Positions 32,436 to 41,846 are shown, numbered from the stretch's first letter. The stretch: DNA of 43,150 nucleotides from Hyphomicrobiales bacterium (GCA_004144345.1 SEEL01000029.1:1-43150), one strand, 5' to 3'. The notes: generated by a model from the sequence alone, not told the origin. Made by a program: numbers and translations.

Positions 32436-33386
32436 TTACTCCGCGGCTTCGGCCAGATCTTCGGCGGCGAGGAAACGTTCGGCTTCGAGGGCGGCCATGC
32501 AGCCCATGCCCGCGGCGGTGACCGCCTGGCGGTAGACGTCGTCGGTGACGTCACCGGCGGCGAAGACGCCCGGGATGTTGGTCTCGGTGGTGCCCGGCTT
32601 CACCTGCAGATAGCCGCCGGGCTTCATGTCGAGCTTGCCGGCAAAGATCGAGGTGGAGGGCGTGTGGCCGATGGCGACGAAGATGCCGTCGACGGGAATG
32701 GCACTGGTCTCGCCGGTGGTGGTGTTGCGCAGCACCGCGCCGGTGACCGAGGGCGGCATGTTGGTGCCGGTGATGTCGGCCAGCTCGGTATTCCACAGCA
32801 CTTCGATCTTGGGGTGCTTGAACAGCCGGTCCTGCAGGATGCGCTCGGCGCGGAACTCGCTGCGGCGATGCACGACCGTGACCTTGGAGGCGAAATTGGT
32901 GAGGAACAGCGCTTCCTCGACCGCGGTGTTGCCGCCGCCGATCACCAGCACATGCTTGTCGCGATAGAAGAAGCCATCGCAGGTGGCGCAGGCACTTACG
33001 CCAAAGCCCTGAAATTTCGATTCAGAGGGGAGGCCGAGCCAGCGCGCCTGGGCGCCGGTGGCGACGATGACGGAATCGGCGGTGTAGACCTTGCCGCTGT
33101 CGCCGGTGAGGCGGAACGGGCGATGGTCGAAATCGACGTCGACGATGAGGTCGTGGGCGATTTTGGTGCCGACATGCTCGGCCTGTGCCTTCATCTGCTC
33201 CATGAGCCAGGGGCCCTGGATGACGTCGGCGAAGCCCGGGTAGTTCTCGACATCGGTGGTGATGGTCAGCTGGCCGCCCGGCTGGGTGCCCATGATCATC
33301 AGCGGCTCAAGCATTGCGCGAGCCGCATAGATAGCCGCGGTATATCCGGCCGGTCCCGACCCGATAATCACAACCTTGGAGTGCAT
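32436..33386 (-). CDS. trxB: Thioredoxin reductase
   Basis: 316 residues, NADPH-dependent flavoprotein that reduces thioredoxin. FAD-binding IIGSGPAGYTAAIYAARA is at the N terminus, the redox-active pair is in ACATCDGFFYRD near residue 135, the NADPH site is VIGGGNTAVEEALFL, and the second FAD motif is GVFAAGDVTDDVYRQAV. Start ATG 33386 follows GAGGGA by a normal spacing; the longer in-frame start at 33413 has none. It is the first gene of trxB-vtlR. Confidence 0.95.
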   Translation of the reverse strand: MHSKVVIIGSGPAGYTAAIYAARAMLEPLMIMGTQPGGQLTITTDVENYPGFADVIQGPWLMEQMKAQAEHVGTKIAHDLIVDVDFDHRPFRLTGDSGKVYTADSVIVATGAQARWLGLPSESKFQGFGVSACATCDGFFYRDKHVLVIGGGNTAVEEALFLTNFASKVTVVHRRSEFRAERILQDRLFKHPKIEVLWNTELADITGTNMPPSVTGAVLRNTTTGETSAIPVDGIFVAIGHTPSTSIFAGKLDMKPGGYLQVKPGTTETNIPGVFAAGDVTDDVYRQAVTAAGMGCMAALEAERFLAAEDLAEAAE

Positions 33387-33411
33387 CTGATAGTCCCTCG
33401 TATAGGCTAGC

Positions 33412-33441
33412 AATGTAGTAGCCGAGCTATGTCGCTTTCAA
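33412..33441 (-). promoter_or_regulatory. Putative promoter of trxB-vtlR
   Basis: On the minus strand TTGAAA (33436-33441), 18 bp, TACATT (33412-33417). It lies within the 260-bp gap to greA, whose remainder (33442-33646) shows nothing I can call. Confidence 0.45.
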
Positions 33442-33646
33442 GTCGGGGGTACCCGCAAAGCCCCGGATTCTCTAGCAACTCACCGAAATGTCACAGCCCG
33501 GTGGCATTTGCCCAAGGAATGGGCATCGCGAGCATGGCTTTGCGGCGGACGGCCCGGCGGCAGTACGGCCGAGCTATGCAACGGCGGAAAGGCTCAGCAC
33601 CGGCGCTTCTCGTAGGGGAGCGCGCCGGCGGGATGCGGCGGCAGGC

Positions 33647-34120
33647 CTAGATGTATTTGAGGTCGAGGATCTCGTAGCTGCGCGAGCCGCCGGGAGCGGC
33701 GACCTCGAAGCTGTCGCCCTTGGATTTGCCGATCATGGCGCGTGCGATGGGCGAAGAGATCGAGATGCGGCCTTCGCTGGCGTTCGCCTCGGCGTCGCCG
33801 ACGATCTGGTACTTCACCTCTTTTTCGGTGTCCTCGTCGACGATCTTGACCGTCGCGCCGAATTTCACGGTCGAGCCGGACAGCTTTGACACGTCGATGA
33901 TCTCGGCGAGGGCGAGCAGGCTCTCGAGTTCCTTGATGCGGCCCTCGTTCAGGCTCTGCTGCTCCTTGGCGGCGTGATACTCGGCATTTTCGCTGAGATC
34001 GCCATGGGCGCGGGCTTCGGAGATGTCGCGGACAATGCGCGGCCGCTCTTCGGACGTGCGGACACGATATTCCTCAGTGAGGGCCACATGCCCCGAGGGG
34101 GTCATCGGAATCTTGTCCAT
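33647..34120 (-). CDS. greA: Transcription elongation factor GreA
   Basis: 157 residues, full length for GreA. The N-terminal coiled coil contains [20 protein letters not shown] and the catalytic acidic tip region [16 protein letters not shown]; the C-terminal domain has [35 protein letters not shown] and [15 protein letters not shown]. It rescues backtracked RNA polymerase by stimulating transcript cleavage. ATG 34120 with GGAG nine bases upstream gives the canonical MDKIPMT start. Confidence 0.96.
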   Translation of the reverse strand: MDKIPMTPSGHVALTEEYRVRTSEERPRIVRDISEARAHGDLSENAEYHAAKEQQSLNEGRIKELESLLALAEIIDVSKLSGSTVKFGATVKIVDEDTEKEVKYQIVGDAEANASEGRISISSPIARAMIGKSKGDSFEVAAPGGSRSYEILDLKYI

Positions 34121-34247
34121 GGTCGCATCTCCCAGTCTCAGAAAGTCAAAAGTCCGCTTGCGCCCCATTTGGCGTTCGCGGACCGGCAGGTCATCAATAC
34201 GGGCGGCAACCTGCCCGCCCGGGGCGCCGCGGTCAAGCGGCAGGCAG

Positions 34248-34269
34248 GGCGGGGCTGGAAAGCCCCGCC
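34248..34269 (-). terminator. GC hairpin downstream of the TetR gene
   Basis: GGCGGGGCT and AGCCCCGCC form a perfect 9-bp stem around GGAA, 11 bases beyond the TetR stop. No T-run follows on the minus strand. Confidence 0.45.
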
Positions 34270-34280
34270 GCTGCAGTAGC

Positions 34281-34892
34281 TTAGGCCTTGACCGCGACCC
34301 AGGCAGCGTCGCCGAACAGCTCGGCGGCGCGCTTGGCGGCGATCCGGGCACGGCCGGTGGTCGCAAGGCGCAGATAGTTGTAGGCCGGCCCGAAAATCAG
34401 CGAATGGGCGGCCGGCCAGGGCAGATCCTTGACCTTCTTGGCCTTCACGAATTTCGAGAAGCTGGTCGACACCGAGCTCTGGCCCTCGACCAGGGTGTCG
34501 GCGATGTCGGCGAATTCCGGGGCGGTGACCGCGAGGGTGCGGATTTCGTCCATGAAGCGGAACAGCTCGGGATTCTTGAGGCCCCAGCTGATCAGACCGG
34601 CAGCGGACGCTTTGACGACGGCCTCCGGCGTTTCGCTGGTGCTGGTCGATTCACCGGACCAGCCGGCGACCGCGTCCTCGAGCAGCGCCATGGCCAGCGC
34701 GCCCTTGCCATCGAAGAAATGGTAGATCGAGCCGGTGGTGGCGCCCGACGCTTCGCGGATATCGTTGATGGTGGTGGCGATATAACCCTTTTCGAGGAAG
34801 CAGCCGAGGGCTGCGTCGAGGATTGATTCGCGACGTTCGTCACCGGTCAAGCGCTTGCGGGGCTTTACTTTTTTAGCGGCGGCGCGGGCCAT
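34281..34892 (-). CDS. TetR-family regulator with basic N-terminal tail
   Basis: 203 residues. A Lys/Arg-rich tail ([20 protein letters not shown]) precedes the TetR helix-turn-helix ([20 protein letters not shown], then FFDGKGAL; about 40-68). The ligand domain ends with [18 protein letters not shown], like TetR_C domains of the AcrR group. No divergent target is adjacent, so its targets are unknown. A palindrome just upstream (34919-34935) suggests autoregulation. Confidence 0.87.
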   Translation of the reverse strand: MARAAAKKVKPRKRLTGDERRESILDAALGCFLEKGYIATTINDIREASGATTGSIYHFFDGKGALAMALLEDAVAGWSGESTSTSETPEAVVKASAAGLISWGLKNPELFRFMDEIRTLAVTAPEFADIADTLVEGQSSVSTSFSKFVKAKKVKDLPWPAAHSLIFGPAYNYLRLATTGRARIAAKRAAELFGDAAWVAVKA

Positions 34893-34918
34893 CGGTTTCC
34901 CTTTCCTAAAAGAATTCT

Positions 34919-34935
34919 CTGGAACTTTCTTCCAG
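34919..34935. promoter_or_regulatory. Putative operator upstream of the TetR gene
   Basis: CTGGAACTTTCTTCCAG is a perfect inverted repeat with 6-bp arms, 27 bases before the start codon. The rest of 34936-35240 shows no certain gene; a 61-codon frame at 35047-35232 is not convincing, and ATAGCATGCTAT (35185-35196) is a 12-bp palindrome without an assigned role. Confidence 0.4.
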
Positions 34936-35240
34936 CATGGACGAGAGCGTCGTTCTAGTGAAGCGTTTTGTTTGGGTTTTGGACAGCGTGGGAGATAGAG
35001 ATGCCCACCGAAGATGACAAGGTGAGGGCGGCTCCCCAGCGGCCCGATGCCTCAGGCGGCGGATCAGGTTGGTCGACCTAAGCCGCTGACATACAACAAT
35101 AATGCCGCACGGGAACTCCCGGCGGATGATTTTACGGCGATTCAGGCGGGAAAACCGGTGGGGCAGGGCGCCAGGGGGCGCACGATAGCATGCTATGTGC
35201 GGCGCTATGCTGCTGCAATTTCAAGAGGATAGCCCGAAAA

Positions 35241-35270
35241 CAGAAAAGGCGTGGCTGCCCGAGCCACGCC
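35241..35270 (-). terminator. Rho-independent terminator of the cold-shock gene
   Basis: GGCGTGGCT and AGCCACGCC form a 9-bp stem (35248-35256 with 35262-35270). On the minus strand TTTTCTGTTTTC follows. Confidence 0.8.
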
Positions 35271-35298
35271 CTTCATGTTTGTCGCGGTTTGGCTGAGA

Positions 35299-35511
35299 TC
35301 AGCCAGCCGTGGTGAGATTGTCGGCAGCGGATTTGCCCGTCCGCTTATCCTTGACGATCTCGTAGTTCACCTTCTGCCCCTCATCGAGGCCATTCAGACC
35401 CGAGCGCTGGACGGCAGAGATGTGAACAAACACATCCGCCCCGCCCTCATCCGGCTGGATGAAGCCGTAGCCCTTTTGCCCGTTGAACCATTTTACAGTG
35501 CCGGTAGCCAT
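35299..35511 (-). CDS. cspA: Cold-shock-domain protein (CspA family)
   Basis: 70 residues, one cold-shock domain. RNP1 is in KGYGFIQ (about 13-19) and RNP2 in VFVHIS (about 27-32). It binds single-stranded RNA and melts structure at low temperature or in stationary phase. GAGGGA lies eight bases before the ATG. The inferred leader of about 130 nt is like those of cspA mRNAs that are controlled by RNA structure; whether it is cold-inducible is not shown. Confidence 0.94.
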   Translation of the reverse strand: MATGTVKWFNGQKGYGFIQPDEGGADVFVHISAVQRSGLNGLDEGQKVNYEIVKDKRTGKSAADNLTTAG

Positions 35512-35647
35512 ATAAGTCCCTCTCGCAGTCTGCCGTGGCGGGCCCCAACCGAGGCGACCTCGCCAATCGAAATGTCGCTAGTGACGTCAGCAGGCGCGTT
35601 TAGGCGTCGCCAGGCACGAACAGTCGGCCGCAATATTCGACAGCAGC

Positions 35648-35676
35648 GTTCTAGCCTGAAAAGTTAACGGACACAA
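35648..35676 (-). promoter_or_regulatory. Putative promoter of cspA with a long leader
   Basis: On the minus strand TTGTGT (35671-35676), 17 bp, TAGAAC (35648-35653). Initiation near 35641 gives a leader of about 130 nt. The rest of the 35512-35909 gap shows no gene. Confidence 0.45.
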
Positions 35677-35909
35677 TATGTCGCAGAACAACAGTAAACG
35701 CCGCGCGGCGAGGGGCTTTGCGGGGCGCAATAGATGATAGCAATTCGACGCGTTCGGGTTCGATGAACCCGTGATATCCCGCTGCAACGGACCACTCGCG
35801 TCCAGCAGCGCGGAGAGAAGAGAATTTGACGTTTACGTCAATCGTACGGCAGCGTCCAGTATACCAACGCCTGGACCGGGCGATTGTGCCCCAGTCTTTT
35901 GAGAGCTTC

Positions 35910-36935
35910 ATGACACAAATTCGCGATGACTTCCGCTCCGACACCGTGACACGCCCGAGCGCCGGCATGCGCCGCGCCATGGCGGAAGCCGAAGTGGGCG
36001 ATGACGTGTTCGGCGACGATCCGACGGTGCAGCGGCTCGAAGCTGCGGTCGCCGAGCGGCTCGGCAAGGCGGCCGGGGTGTTCATGACCTCGGGCACGCA
36101 GTCCAATCTGCTGGCGCTGCTGGCGCATTGCGGGCGGGGCGACGGCTATATCGCCGGCATGGAGGCGCATTGCTACGCGCATGAGCAGGGCGGCGCGGCC
36201 TGGATCGGCAGTTTGCAGCCGCAGCCGGTGCCGCACCAGCCGGACGGCACGCTGGCGCTGGCCGATATCGAGGCGGCGATCGGCGACGACGATCCGCATG
36301 TGGCGACGACGCGGCTCGTGGCGCTCGAGAACACGTTCCACGGCAAGGTGATGCCGCAGGTATGGATCGGCGAGGCGACGGCGCTGGCGCGCGCCCATGG
36401 GCTGGCGACGCATCTCGACGGGGCGCGGGTGTTCAACGCGGCGGTGGCCGGCAATATCGACGTGGCCGAGATCGCGCGACCGTTCGATACGGTGTCGGTG
36501 TGCCTCAGCAAGGGGCTCGGCGCGCCGATCGGCTCGGTGCTGGTCGGCGAGGCGGCGTTGCTGGCCAAGGCGCGCCGCCTGCGCAAGGCGCTGGGCGGCG
36601 GCTTGAGGCAGGTGGGCATCCTCGCGGCGGCGGGACTTTATGCGCTCGAGCACAATGTCGAGCGGCTGGCGGACGACCACGCCAATGCCAGACGGCTCGC
36701 TGAGGGGCTGGCACGGATACCGGATCTCGCGGTGACGCCGCCCGATACCAACATCGTCTGGGTGAGCGTGGCGCCGGCCCGATCCAAGGCGTTCTCCGAC
36801 TTTCTCGGGGCCGAAGGGTTCGGCGTCACCGGCGGCTACGGCAAGACCCAGCAGCGCTGGGTGACGCATCTCGACGTCGACAGTGCCGCTATCGACCGCG
36901 CCATCGCCGCGGCGGAGCGGTTCTTCAGCGCGTGA
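35910..36935 (+). CDS. ltaE: Low-specificity L-threonine aldolase
   Basis: 341 residues, PLP fold type I. Blocks: FRSDTVTRPSAGMRRAMAEA at the start, VGDDVFGDDPTVQRLEAAVA, FMTSGTQSNLLALLAHCGRG, LVALENTFHGKVMP, LDGARVFNAAVAG with the PLP-binding Asp, and the Schiff-base Lys in VSVCLSKGLGAPIGS. It splits threonine and allo-threonine into glycine and acetaldehyde. ATG at 35910 begins MTQIRDDFRSDT as in the family; the longer frame from 35826 is not supported. Its last 11 bases overlap the 3' end of the convergent membrane protein gene. Confidence 0.92.
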   Translation: MTQIRDDFRSDTVTRPSAGMRRAMAEAEVGDDVFGDDPTVQRLEAAVAERLGKAAGVFMTSGTQSNLLALLAHCGRGDGYIAGMEAHCYAHEQGGAAWIGSLQPQPVPHQPDGTLALADIEAAIGDDDPHVATTRLVALENTFHGKVMPQVWIGEATALARAHGLATHLDGARVFNAAVAGNIDVAEIARPFDTVSVCLSKGLGAPIGSVLVGEAALLAKARRLRKALGGGLRQVGILAAAGLYALEHNVERLADDHANARRLAEGLARIPDLAVTPPDTNIVWVSVAPARSKAFSDFLGAEGFGVTGGYGKTQQRWVTHLDVDSAAIDRAIAAAERFFSA

Positions 36936-38418
36936 CCCTGAACAAATGGAAGATGCCGTCGCTGTCGAGAGGCACGAGGCCGGGCGGCGTGGTGACGGTA
37001 CCGCCAACCACAATGAGCACATAGTCGAAATCGGCAATAGCGGCGGGCCAGTCCACCGTATCGATGGCCTTTGACATGCCGTGCGCCAGTTCGGCGTGGC
37101 GAGTGGCGTATTCAGCCCGAACGACCATGGGTTGCTGCGGAGCCCTTGCAAAGAGCGAGGGGACGACCACACTGCGTTCAACAGTGGCGTAACTGGCATA
37201 ATGCAACAGGCCGCTGGTGCCGTAGACATAGGTGCGCTCGCCCGGAGGCGTCGACCGCAGCAGCGCCACACTGTAGAGCCGGGCGCCTTCAGGGACGTCG
37301 GTCACGATGGCATGGAGGCGCTGATACCGTGCCTCGTCGCGCTGCCAGATGCTGCTTACCGCGGCAATCTGGGCGGTCAGGAGGATCAGGATAAAAGCGG
37401 GCCACAGGACGCGTCCCCACCGTTCCATACGGAAGGGCAGCCAGGCGGCAGCGAACAAGCAGAATGGCGCCAGCATCCGGAAGTCGACGTTGGCACCGCC
37501 CATCAAGTTGGAGGGCAAGACGAAAAGCAGCAGCAGCAGCGACGCCGTGATGAGGCCCAGACGCAGATCCGGCCGCCGGAACAGCGCGACCACAATAGCG
37601 ATGCCCAGCGCGATGAAGGAAAGAATGCTCCAGAAACTGCCGGCCTGCAGGAAGGCGGCCATATCCATCACGCCCCCGGCAACGAAGCCGAGGGGATCGG
37701 TTGGCCAGCCATCGGCCCATGTCGGCAGGGCCTCCCGGGGTGTCAGGAACCAACCCAGAGCAATCGTTGCACTGGCGGCGGCGACAAGGAGCGCCCGGAG
37801 GGCGAACGGCGAGCTGCGCCGGACCCAGGGCAACAATTCCCACAACCCAATGGCGATCAGAAAGATGGCCGCGATGAAGAGGTGGGAGAAGAACACGGCC
37901 GCCGCCAGCGCGATGGCCGCCAGCAGTCGGACTGCCGCGGATTTACGTTCGAGCAGGATCCAGATCGCCAGCGCGAAGACGACCGCGACCGCACCGAAGG
38001 TGAAGTTCATGAATCCCATGGCGAGCGCACGGTTGAATAGGAATGCGGCGCCGATGAGCGGGGCGATCGAGAGCCGCCTATAGACGGCGTAATGCAACGC
38101 CAAAGGGCCGACGATCCAGCCTATGGCAATGAGTGCGACGAGCAACTTCGAGGCCAGAGCCAGTGACATGAATTGGCTGGCACCCAACAGCAGCAGGTCG
38201 GTCGCCAGATTGGGAATGATGGCCCAATGCACCTGGTAGTAGTCGAGCAGGGGGCTGCCCTCGGCGGCGCGAAGGACTGCAATGCGTGCGAGGTGATTGG
38301 GCAGGTCGCTCAGTGGCGGGTAGGTGACGCCGAAAAGCGGCAGCACGGCCAAAGTAATGGCCAAGACAAGCGACGTGAGAACTGTCGCCGTCAACGTCGG
38401 CCCAGATGTTGCGTTCAC
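36925..38418 (-). CDS. Polytopic membrane protein, GT-C glycosyltransferase-like
   Basis: 497 residues with about eleven hydrophobic segments. The first helix is followed by PPLSDLPNHLARIAVLRA, an acidic Asp-containing first loop as in GT-C glycosyltransferases that use lipid-linked sugars. The last 130 residues form an extracytoplasmic domain (from IWQRDEARYQRLHAIVTDVP onward). I infer a transferase of cell-envelope sugars but see no donor-specific motif, so function is uncertain. Third-position G/C seems a little lower than its neighbours, which may mean transfer; that would need counting. Confidence 0.68.
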   Translation of the reverse strand: MNATSGPTLTATVLTSLVLAITLAVLPLFGVTYPPLSDLPNHLARIAVLRAAEGSPLLDYYQVHWAIIPNLATDLLLLGASQFMSLALASKLLVALIAIGWIVGPLALHYAVYRRLSIAPLIGAAFLFNRALAMGFMNFTFGAVAVVFALAIWILLERKSAAVRLLAAIALAAAVFFSHLFIAAIFLIAIGLWELLPWVRRSSPFALRALLVAAASATIALGWFLTPREALPTWADGWPTDPLGFVAGGVMDMAAFLQAGSFWSILSFIALGIAIVVALFRRPDLRLGLITASLLLLLFVLPSNLMGGANVDFRMLAPFCLFAAAWLPFRMERWGRVLWPAFILILLTAQIAAVSSIWQRDEARYQRLHAIVTDVPEGARLYSVALLRSTPPGERTYVYGTSGLLHYASYATVERSVVVPSLFARAPQQPMVVRAEYATRHAELAHGMSKAIDTVDWPAAIADFDYVLIVVGGTVTTPPGLVPLDSDGIFHLFRVTR

Positions 38419-38473
38419 ATTAGCCCCCTGAAGCCGACATTTGTTGCCGGTTTATTTGGGGCTCGGCAAGACT

Positions 38474-39175
38474 TCAGTTCGGCAGAGTAAGCCTCGCCCA
38501 GATCGGGAGGTGGTCGGAGGCGTCGCGGGAGAGGGGGGTGCGGTGGACGCCGGCTTCGGCGATGGCGATGTCCTCGGTGACGATGATGCGGTCGAGGGAG
38601 AAGACCGGCATCGAGGCGTGAAAGCTCGGGCCGCACGCGGCGACGGTGTGGCGCTGCTCGAAGGCGCGGAGCACGCCGGATTTGAGGTCCGGCTCGTTGA
38701 GATCGCCCATCAGCACGGTGGGGAGGTTGGCTTCGAGGGCGGTGAGTTCGGAGACGATGGTCTGGGTCTGGAGCTGCCGCCATTTGCGGGTGAGCCCCAG
38801 ATGCATGCCGACGACGCGGACCGTCCGGCCGCCGCAATCGAGATCGGCCACGGCGGCGCCGCGCGGTTCGAGATGGGGGAGCAGGATCGGGCGCGCTGAA
38901 AGCACGTGGATGGATTTGCGGGCGAGGATGACATTGCCGTGGTGGCCGAGGCTCTGCGGGCGCTCGGAGAAGCGGATGGCGCGGTAGCCGGTTTCGGCTT
39001 CGATCAGAGCCGGGTCGAGCGCGGTGATGCGCGACCCGAAGCGGCGATCGACCTCCTGCAGGGCGATGATGTCGGCATCGATCTCGACCAGGACGCGGAG
39101 CACGCGTTCGGGCTTGCGACGCCAGTCGAGCCCGACGGCCTTGCGGATATTGTAGGACGCGACTTTGAGATGCAT
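38474..39175 (-). CDS. Endonuclease/exonuclease/phosphatase (EEP) family hydrolase
   Basis: 233 residues with all EEP motifs: ASYNIRKAVG at the start (Asn), ALQEVDRRFG (metal-binding Glu), VVGMHLGLTRKW (His), VLMGDLNEPD (Asp/Asn), FSLDRIIV (Asp), and DASDHLPIWARL at the end (catalytic Asp-His). These enzymes cleave phosphodiester bonds with Mg2+; the substrate may be nucleic acid, a phospholipid or a sphingolipid-like compound. It lies between a GT-C-like gene and a SEL1-repeat gene, all on the minus strand but with gaps, so no firm link. Confidence 0.9.
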   Translation of the reverse strand: MHLKVASYNIRKAVGLDWRRKPERVLRVLVEIDADIIALQEVDRRFGSRITALDPALIEAETGYRAIRFSERPQSLGHHGNVILARKSIHVLSARPILLPHLEPRGAAVADLDCGGRTVRVVGMHLGLTRKWRQLQTQTIVSELTALEANLPTVLMGDLNEPDLKSGVLRAFEQRHTVAACGPSFHASMPVFSLDRIIVTEDIAIAEAGVHRTPLSRDASDHLPIWARLTLPN

Positions 39176-39279
39176 GGAGGAGAAAGGCCGGAGCGCACCG
39201 AAGAGTTGCGGAAGCTAGGCGGCGGCGCGCGCCGCGTCCAGCGCTTGCCGCGCCGTGAGTAGAGTTTTGCGGGCCGGCG

Positions 39280-40563
39280 CTAGCCGCGGCCGCTGCCGAG
39301 GGGCGGGCGAGGGGGTTCGAGGCCCTCGAGGCGTTTGCGCTCCATGACCTGCTCCATCATGTAGGCGCCCCAGTTGGCGATTTGGGGGTCGGCGAACTGG
39401 CTGGCGATCATGCCGTATTCATAGACGCGGTCGAGGTCGTCGACGCCCGGCTGTATGAAGTAGTCGTAGAGCAGGATGAAGTCGTCGAGCATGCCGGCGG
39501 CGGCGGCAGATTCGAGCCAGCGGGTGCCGTCTTCCTGATTGCGGCGGTCTTCCGGAGCAAAGAGCAGCGCCTTGCCCAGGGCGAGTTGAGCCTCCGGCAG
39601 GCCGGCGCGGGCGGCGATGCGCAGCCATTTCTCGGAGTCGGCGCGGACTTCCGGCCGGCGCTCGGCTTCGCGTTCGAAGACAAGGCCGAGCTGGAAGGCG
39701 GCGTGAACGTCGCCGAGATCAGCGGCGCGCTGGAAGGCGGCGACGGCGCGGGCCGGGTCGCGGCGGCCGAACTGGTTGTCAACGTAGACCATGCCCAATT
39801 GGTACCAGCCCGGCGCTATGTCCAACTCGCTCGCCGCCTCGAACAGGGCGATTGCGCCATCGAGATCGCGCTCGGGGCAGTCGCAGAGCTTCAGCCGGCC
39901 GAGATCGACGCCGGCTTCGGGCACATTGGCGGCGAGGGCCTGCTCGTAGTAGCGGATGGCGCGCGGGCGGTCGATGCGGCCGGCATATTCCCGGCTATAG
40001 ATGTTGCCGAGGCCCCACCAGCCGGCGGCGAGGCCATGCGAGGCGGCCGCGAGATAGGCTTGCTCGGCCTTGTCGACGTCGGGCGCCACGCCAAGGCCAT
40101 CGAGATAGAGCGTGCCGAGTTCGAGCTGACTGCCGGCATGGCCCTGGTCGGCGGCGCGCTTCAGCCAGGTGAGGGAGGCGACGGGATCCCATTGCACGCC
40201 GCGGCCCTCGCGCAGGATGGCGCTATAGGCGGCCTGGGCCATCGGGTAGCCGGCGAGGGCGGCTTCGAGGAAGAACTGGGCCGCCTCCAGATGGCTGCCC
40301 TTGGCCGCGAACACGCGGCCGAGACGGTAGGTGGTCGCGGCATCGTCCGGTGCCTCGGCATGGGCCTGCTGGCAGACCGGCAGGGCGTCGCTGGTGGCGA
40401 GGCTTTCGAAGGCCGCGCTGACGCCGATCTCCTCCTGCGGATGGGCGGCGAGGCGGGCGCAGGCTTCGAGAGCGGATTCGGCCGCGTGCAGCGGAGCAGC
40501 CGGAAGTAAAACCAGAAGCAACAGGATCAAAATATTGCGCATGCCCGACCATGCGCGGGCCAT
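39280..40563 (-). CDS. Secreted SEL1-repeat (TPR-like) protein
   Basis: 427 residues with a signal peptide (RNILILLLLVLLPAAPLHA, cleavage before AES). The rest is a series of SEL1-like repeats, each with the A-x-x-x-LG-x-x-Y pattern, for example GSQLELGTLYLDGLGVAPD, GWWGLGNIYSREYAG, GWYQLGMVYVDNQFGRRDP and AAFQLGLVFEREAERRPE. SEL1 proteins act as scaffolds in the periplasm, often in envelope or signalling processes. ATG at 40563 or 40542 could start it; both give a signal peptide. Its partner is not evident. Confidence 0.83.
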   Translation of the reverse strand: MARAWSGMRNILILLLLVLLPAAPLHAAESALEACARLAAHPQEEIGVSAAFESLATSDALPVCQQAHAEAPDDAATTYRLGRVFAAKGSHLEAAQFFLEAALAGYPMAQAAYSAILREGRGVQWDPVASLTWLKRAADQGHAGSQLELGTLYLDGLGVAPDVDKAEQAYLAAASHGLAAGWWGLGNIYSREYAGRIDRPRAIRYYEQALAANVPEAGVDLGRLKLCDCPERDLDGAIALFEAASELDIAPGWYQLGMVYVDNQFGRRDPARAVAAFQRAADLGDVHAAFQLGLVFEREAERRPEVRADSEKWLRIAARAGLPEAQLALGKALLFAPEDRRNQEDGTRWLESAAAAGMLDDFILLYDYFIQPGVDDLDRVYEYGMIASQFADPQIANWGAYMMEQVMERKRLEGLEPPRPPLGSGRG

Positions 40564-40612
40564 TGCTCCGTTTCCAGCCGGAGTTGCTTCAAGCGTTAAT
40601 GGCAAGTGGCCG

Positions 40613-40981
40613 CTATGCCGAGGATTTCGACTTCAGCGCACGGAGCCGCGCCTTCACCAGCCGGGTCACGAGGCCGTAGGGGATGGGCTTGCTGTAGACG
40701 AGCTTGACCGTGTCCTTGCTGGCCCGGAGCGGCGCGAGTTCCGCTTCGAGCGCGGGCGCCTGCGGGTAGATGGGGTAGAGGCCGACATGCTTCTTCCAGG
40801 CGCCCAGATAGAAGATGTAGCCGTCGCCATGGCGGAAGACGGGCATGTCGTATTTGAAGCCCTCGGTGGCGCCGGGGGCGGCCTTGTGGATGGTGTCGCG
40901 CAGGCGTTCGAGGATGAACGCGACATCGGGCGGGAAGCCCGCGATGTAGCTGTCTACGGCCGCGAGCTTCCCTTCGATCAT
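40613..40981 (-). CDS. DUF1801-family protein (YdhG-like)
   Basis: 122 residues with the DUF1801 pattern: VDSYIAGFPPDVAFILERLR, then DTIHKAAPGATEGFKYDMP, VFRHGDGYIFYLGAWKKHVG, and YSKPIPYGLVTRLVKARL at the end. The fold is known in the family but not the function. It starts with a one-base overlap (TGATG) on the stop of the PhyH gene, so the two are coupled. Confidence 0.88.
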   Translation of the reverse strand: MIEGKLAAVDSYIAGFPPDVAFILERLRDTIHKAAPGATEGFKYDMPVFRHGDGYIFYLGAWKKHVGLYPIYPQAPALEAELAPLRASKDTVKLVYSKPIPYGLVTRLVKARLRALKSKSSA

Positions 40982-41772
40982 CAGCGTCCCAAGGCGTTGC
41001 GTATGGCGATCTCTACGGGCGAGTAGGCACTATCGGACCGCTCCAGCGCAAGCTCGCCGCGCGGAAAGAGCGGCGGCTGGGCCATGATGCGCGGCCGCGT
41101 GCCGCGATGCGGCTGGGCCGAGTGAATGAGGAACGGGTGGCAGAGATAGACGGTGCCCGGGCTGCCGGTGGCCAGCACTTCGGCGGCCCCTTCATCCCAG
41201 TCGTAGGCCTCGTCGAGCAGTTGGCGCAGCGACACGCCGCGTTCGCCCCTATCGGCGATGTGGCGGGCGAAGCGCTGGTGCGAGCCGATGCGGATGCGGG
41301 TGGGGGCATCGTCGGGGCCGGTTTCGGTGAAGAGGAACAGCATCAGCAGGGCGCGGCCCTTGCTGGCGATGTTCACCCGGACGCTGAAGAAATCCGCCGG
41401 ATCGTCGCCTGGGATCGAGGCATCGACATGCCAGCCGGCATCGCCCGGATTGTCGGGCGAGGGGAAGCGGATGGGGAAGGTACCGAGGCCCTGGGGCGGC
41501 GCCCAGCGGCCGGGGCCGACGAGCTGATCATAGGCCGATATGAGCACCGGGGAATTGGCGGCGTCGCGGAAGGGCTGTTGCGCGTAACCGCCGAGGCGGA
41601 TGACGGGCTTGGTCCAGCTCGCCGGATTGTCCGGGTCGACGCCCGCGTCGCGCCAGAGGATGGCACGGGCGTCGGCGGCGGTTTCGGCGGTGAAGGCATT
41701 GTCGATGCGCACGAAGCCATCGGCGATGAAGGAGGTGATCTGAGCCGGGCTCAGCACAGGCATGTTGGGCAT
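40981..41772 (-). CDS. PhyH-family Fe(II)/2-oxoglutarate-type dioxygenase
   Basis: 263 residues. The N terminus ITSFIADGFVRIDNAFTAET is typical of phytanoyl-CoA dioxygenase-like proteins. The iron-binding HxD is in GWHVDASIPGDD near residue 115; the distal His and the 2-oxoglutarate-binding Arg are in FLIHSAQPHRGTRPRIM near residue 220. It should hydroxylate a small organic substrate that cannot be told from sequence. It is followed, with one base of overlap, by the DUF1801 gene. Confidence 0.85.
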   Translation of the reverse strand: MPNMPVLSPAQITSFIADGFVRIDNAFTAETAADARAILWRDAGVDPDNPASWTKPVIRLGGYAQQPFRDAANSPVLISAYDQLVGPGRWAPPQGLGTFPIRFPSPDNPGDAGWHVDASIPGDDPADFFSVRVNIASKGRALLMLFLFTETGPDDAPTRIRIGSHQRFARHIADRGERGVSLRQLLDEAYDWDEGAAEVLATGSPGTVYLCHPFLIHSAQPHRGTRPRIMAQPPLFPRGELALERSDSAYSPVEIAIRNALGR

Positions 41773-41846
41773 TGTTGATCTCGCATGAGTTCAGTCCCGC
41801 GCGCGGCAGGACGACAGGTTTCGGCGGGCCCGAGGGGCCGGTGCTC

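Noticed and set aside
34023-34826. 267-codon plus-strand frame over greA and the third TetR gene
   Set aside because: Antisense to two clear genes, with low-complexity Gly/Asp-rich translation.
35047-35232. 61-codon plus-strand frame in the gap between the TetR and cold-shock genes
   Set aside because: No ribosome binding site and no recognisable protein character, so I cannot support it as a gene.
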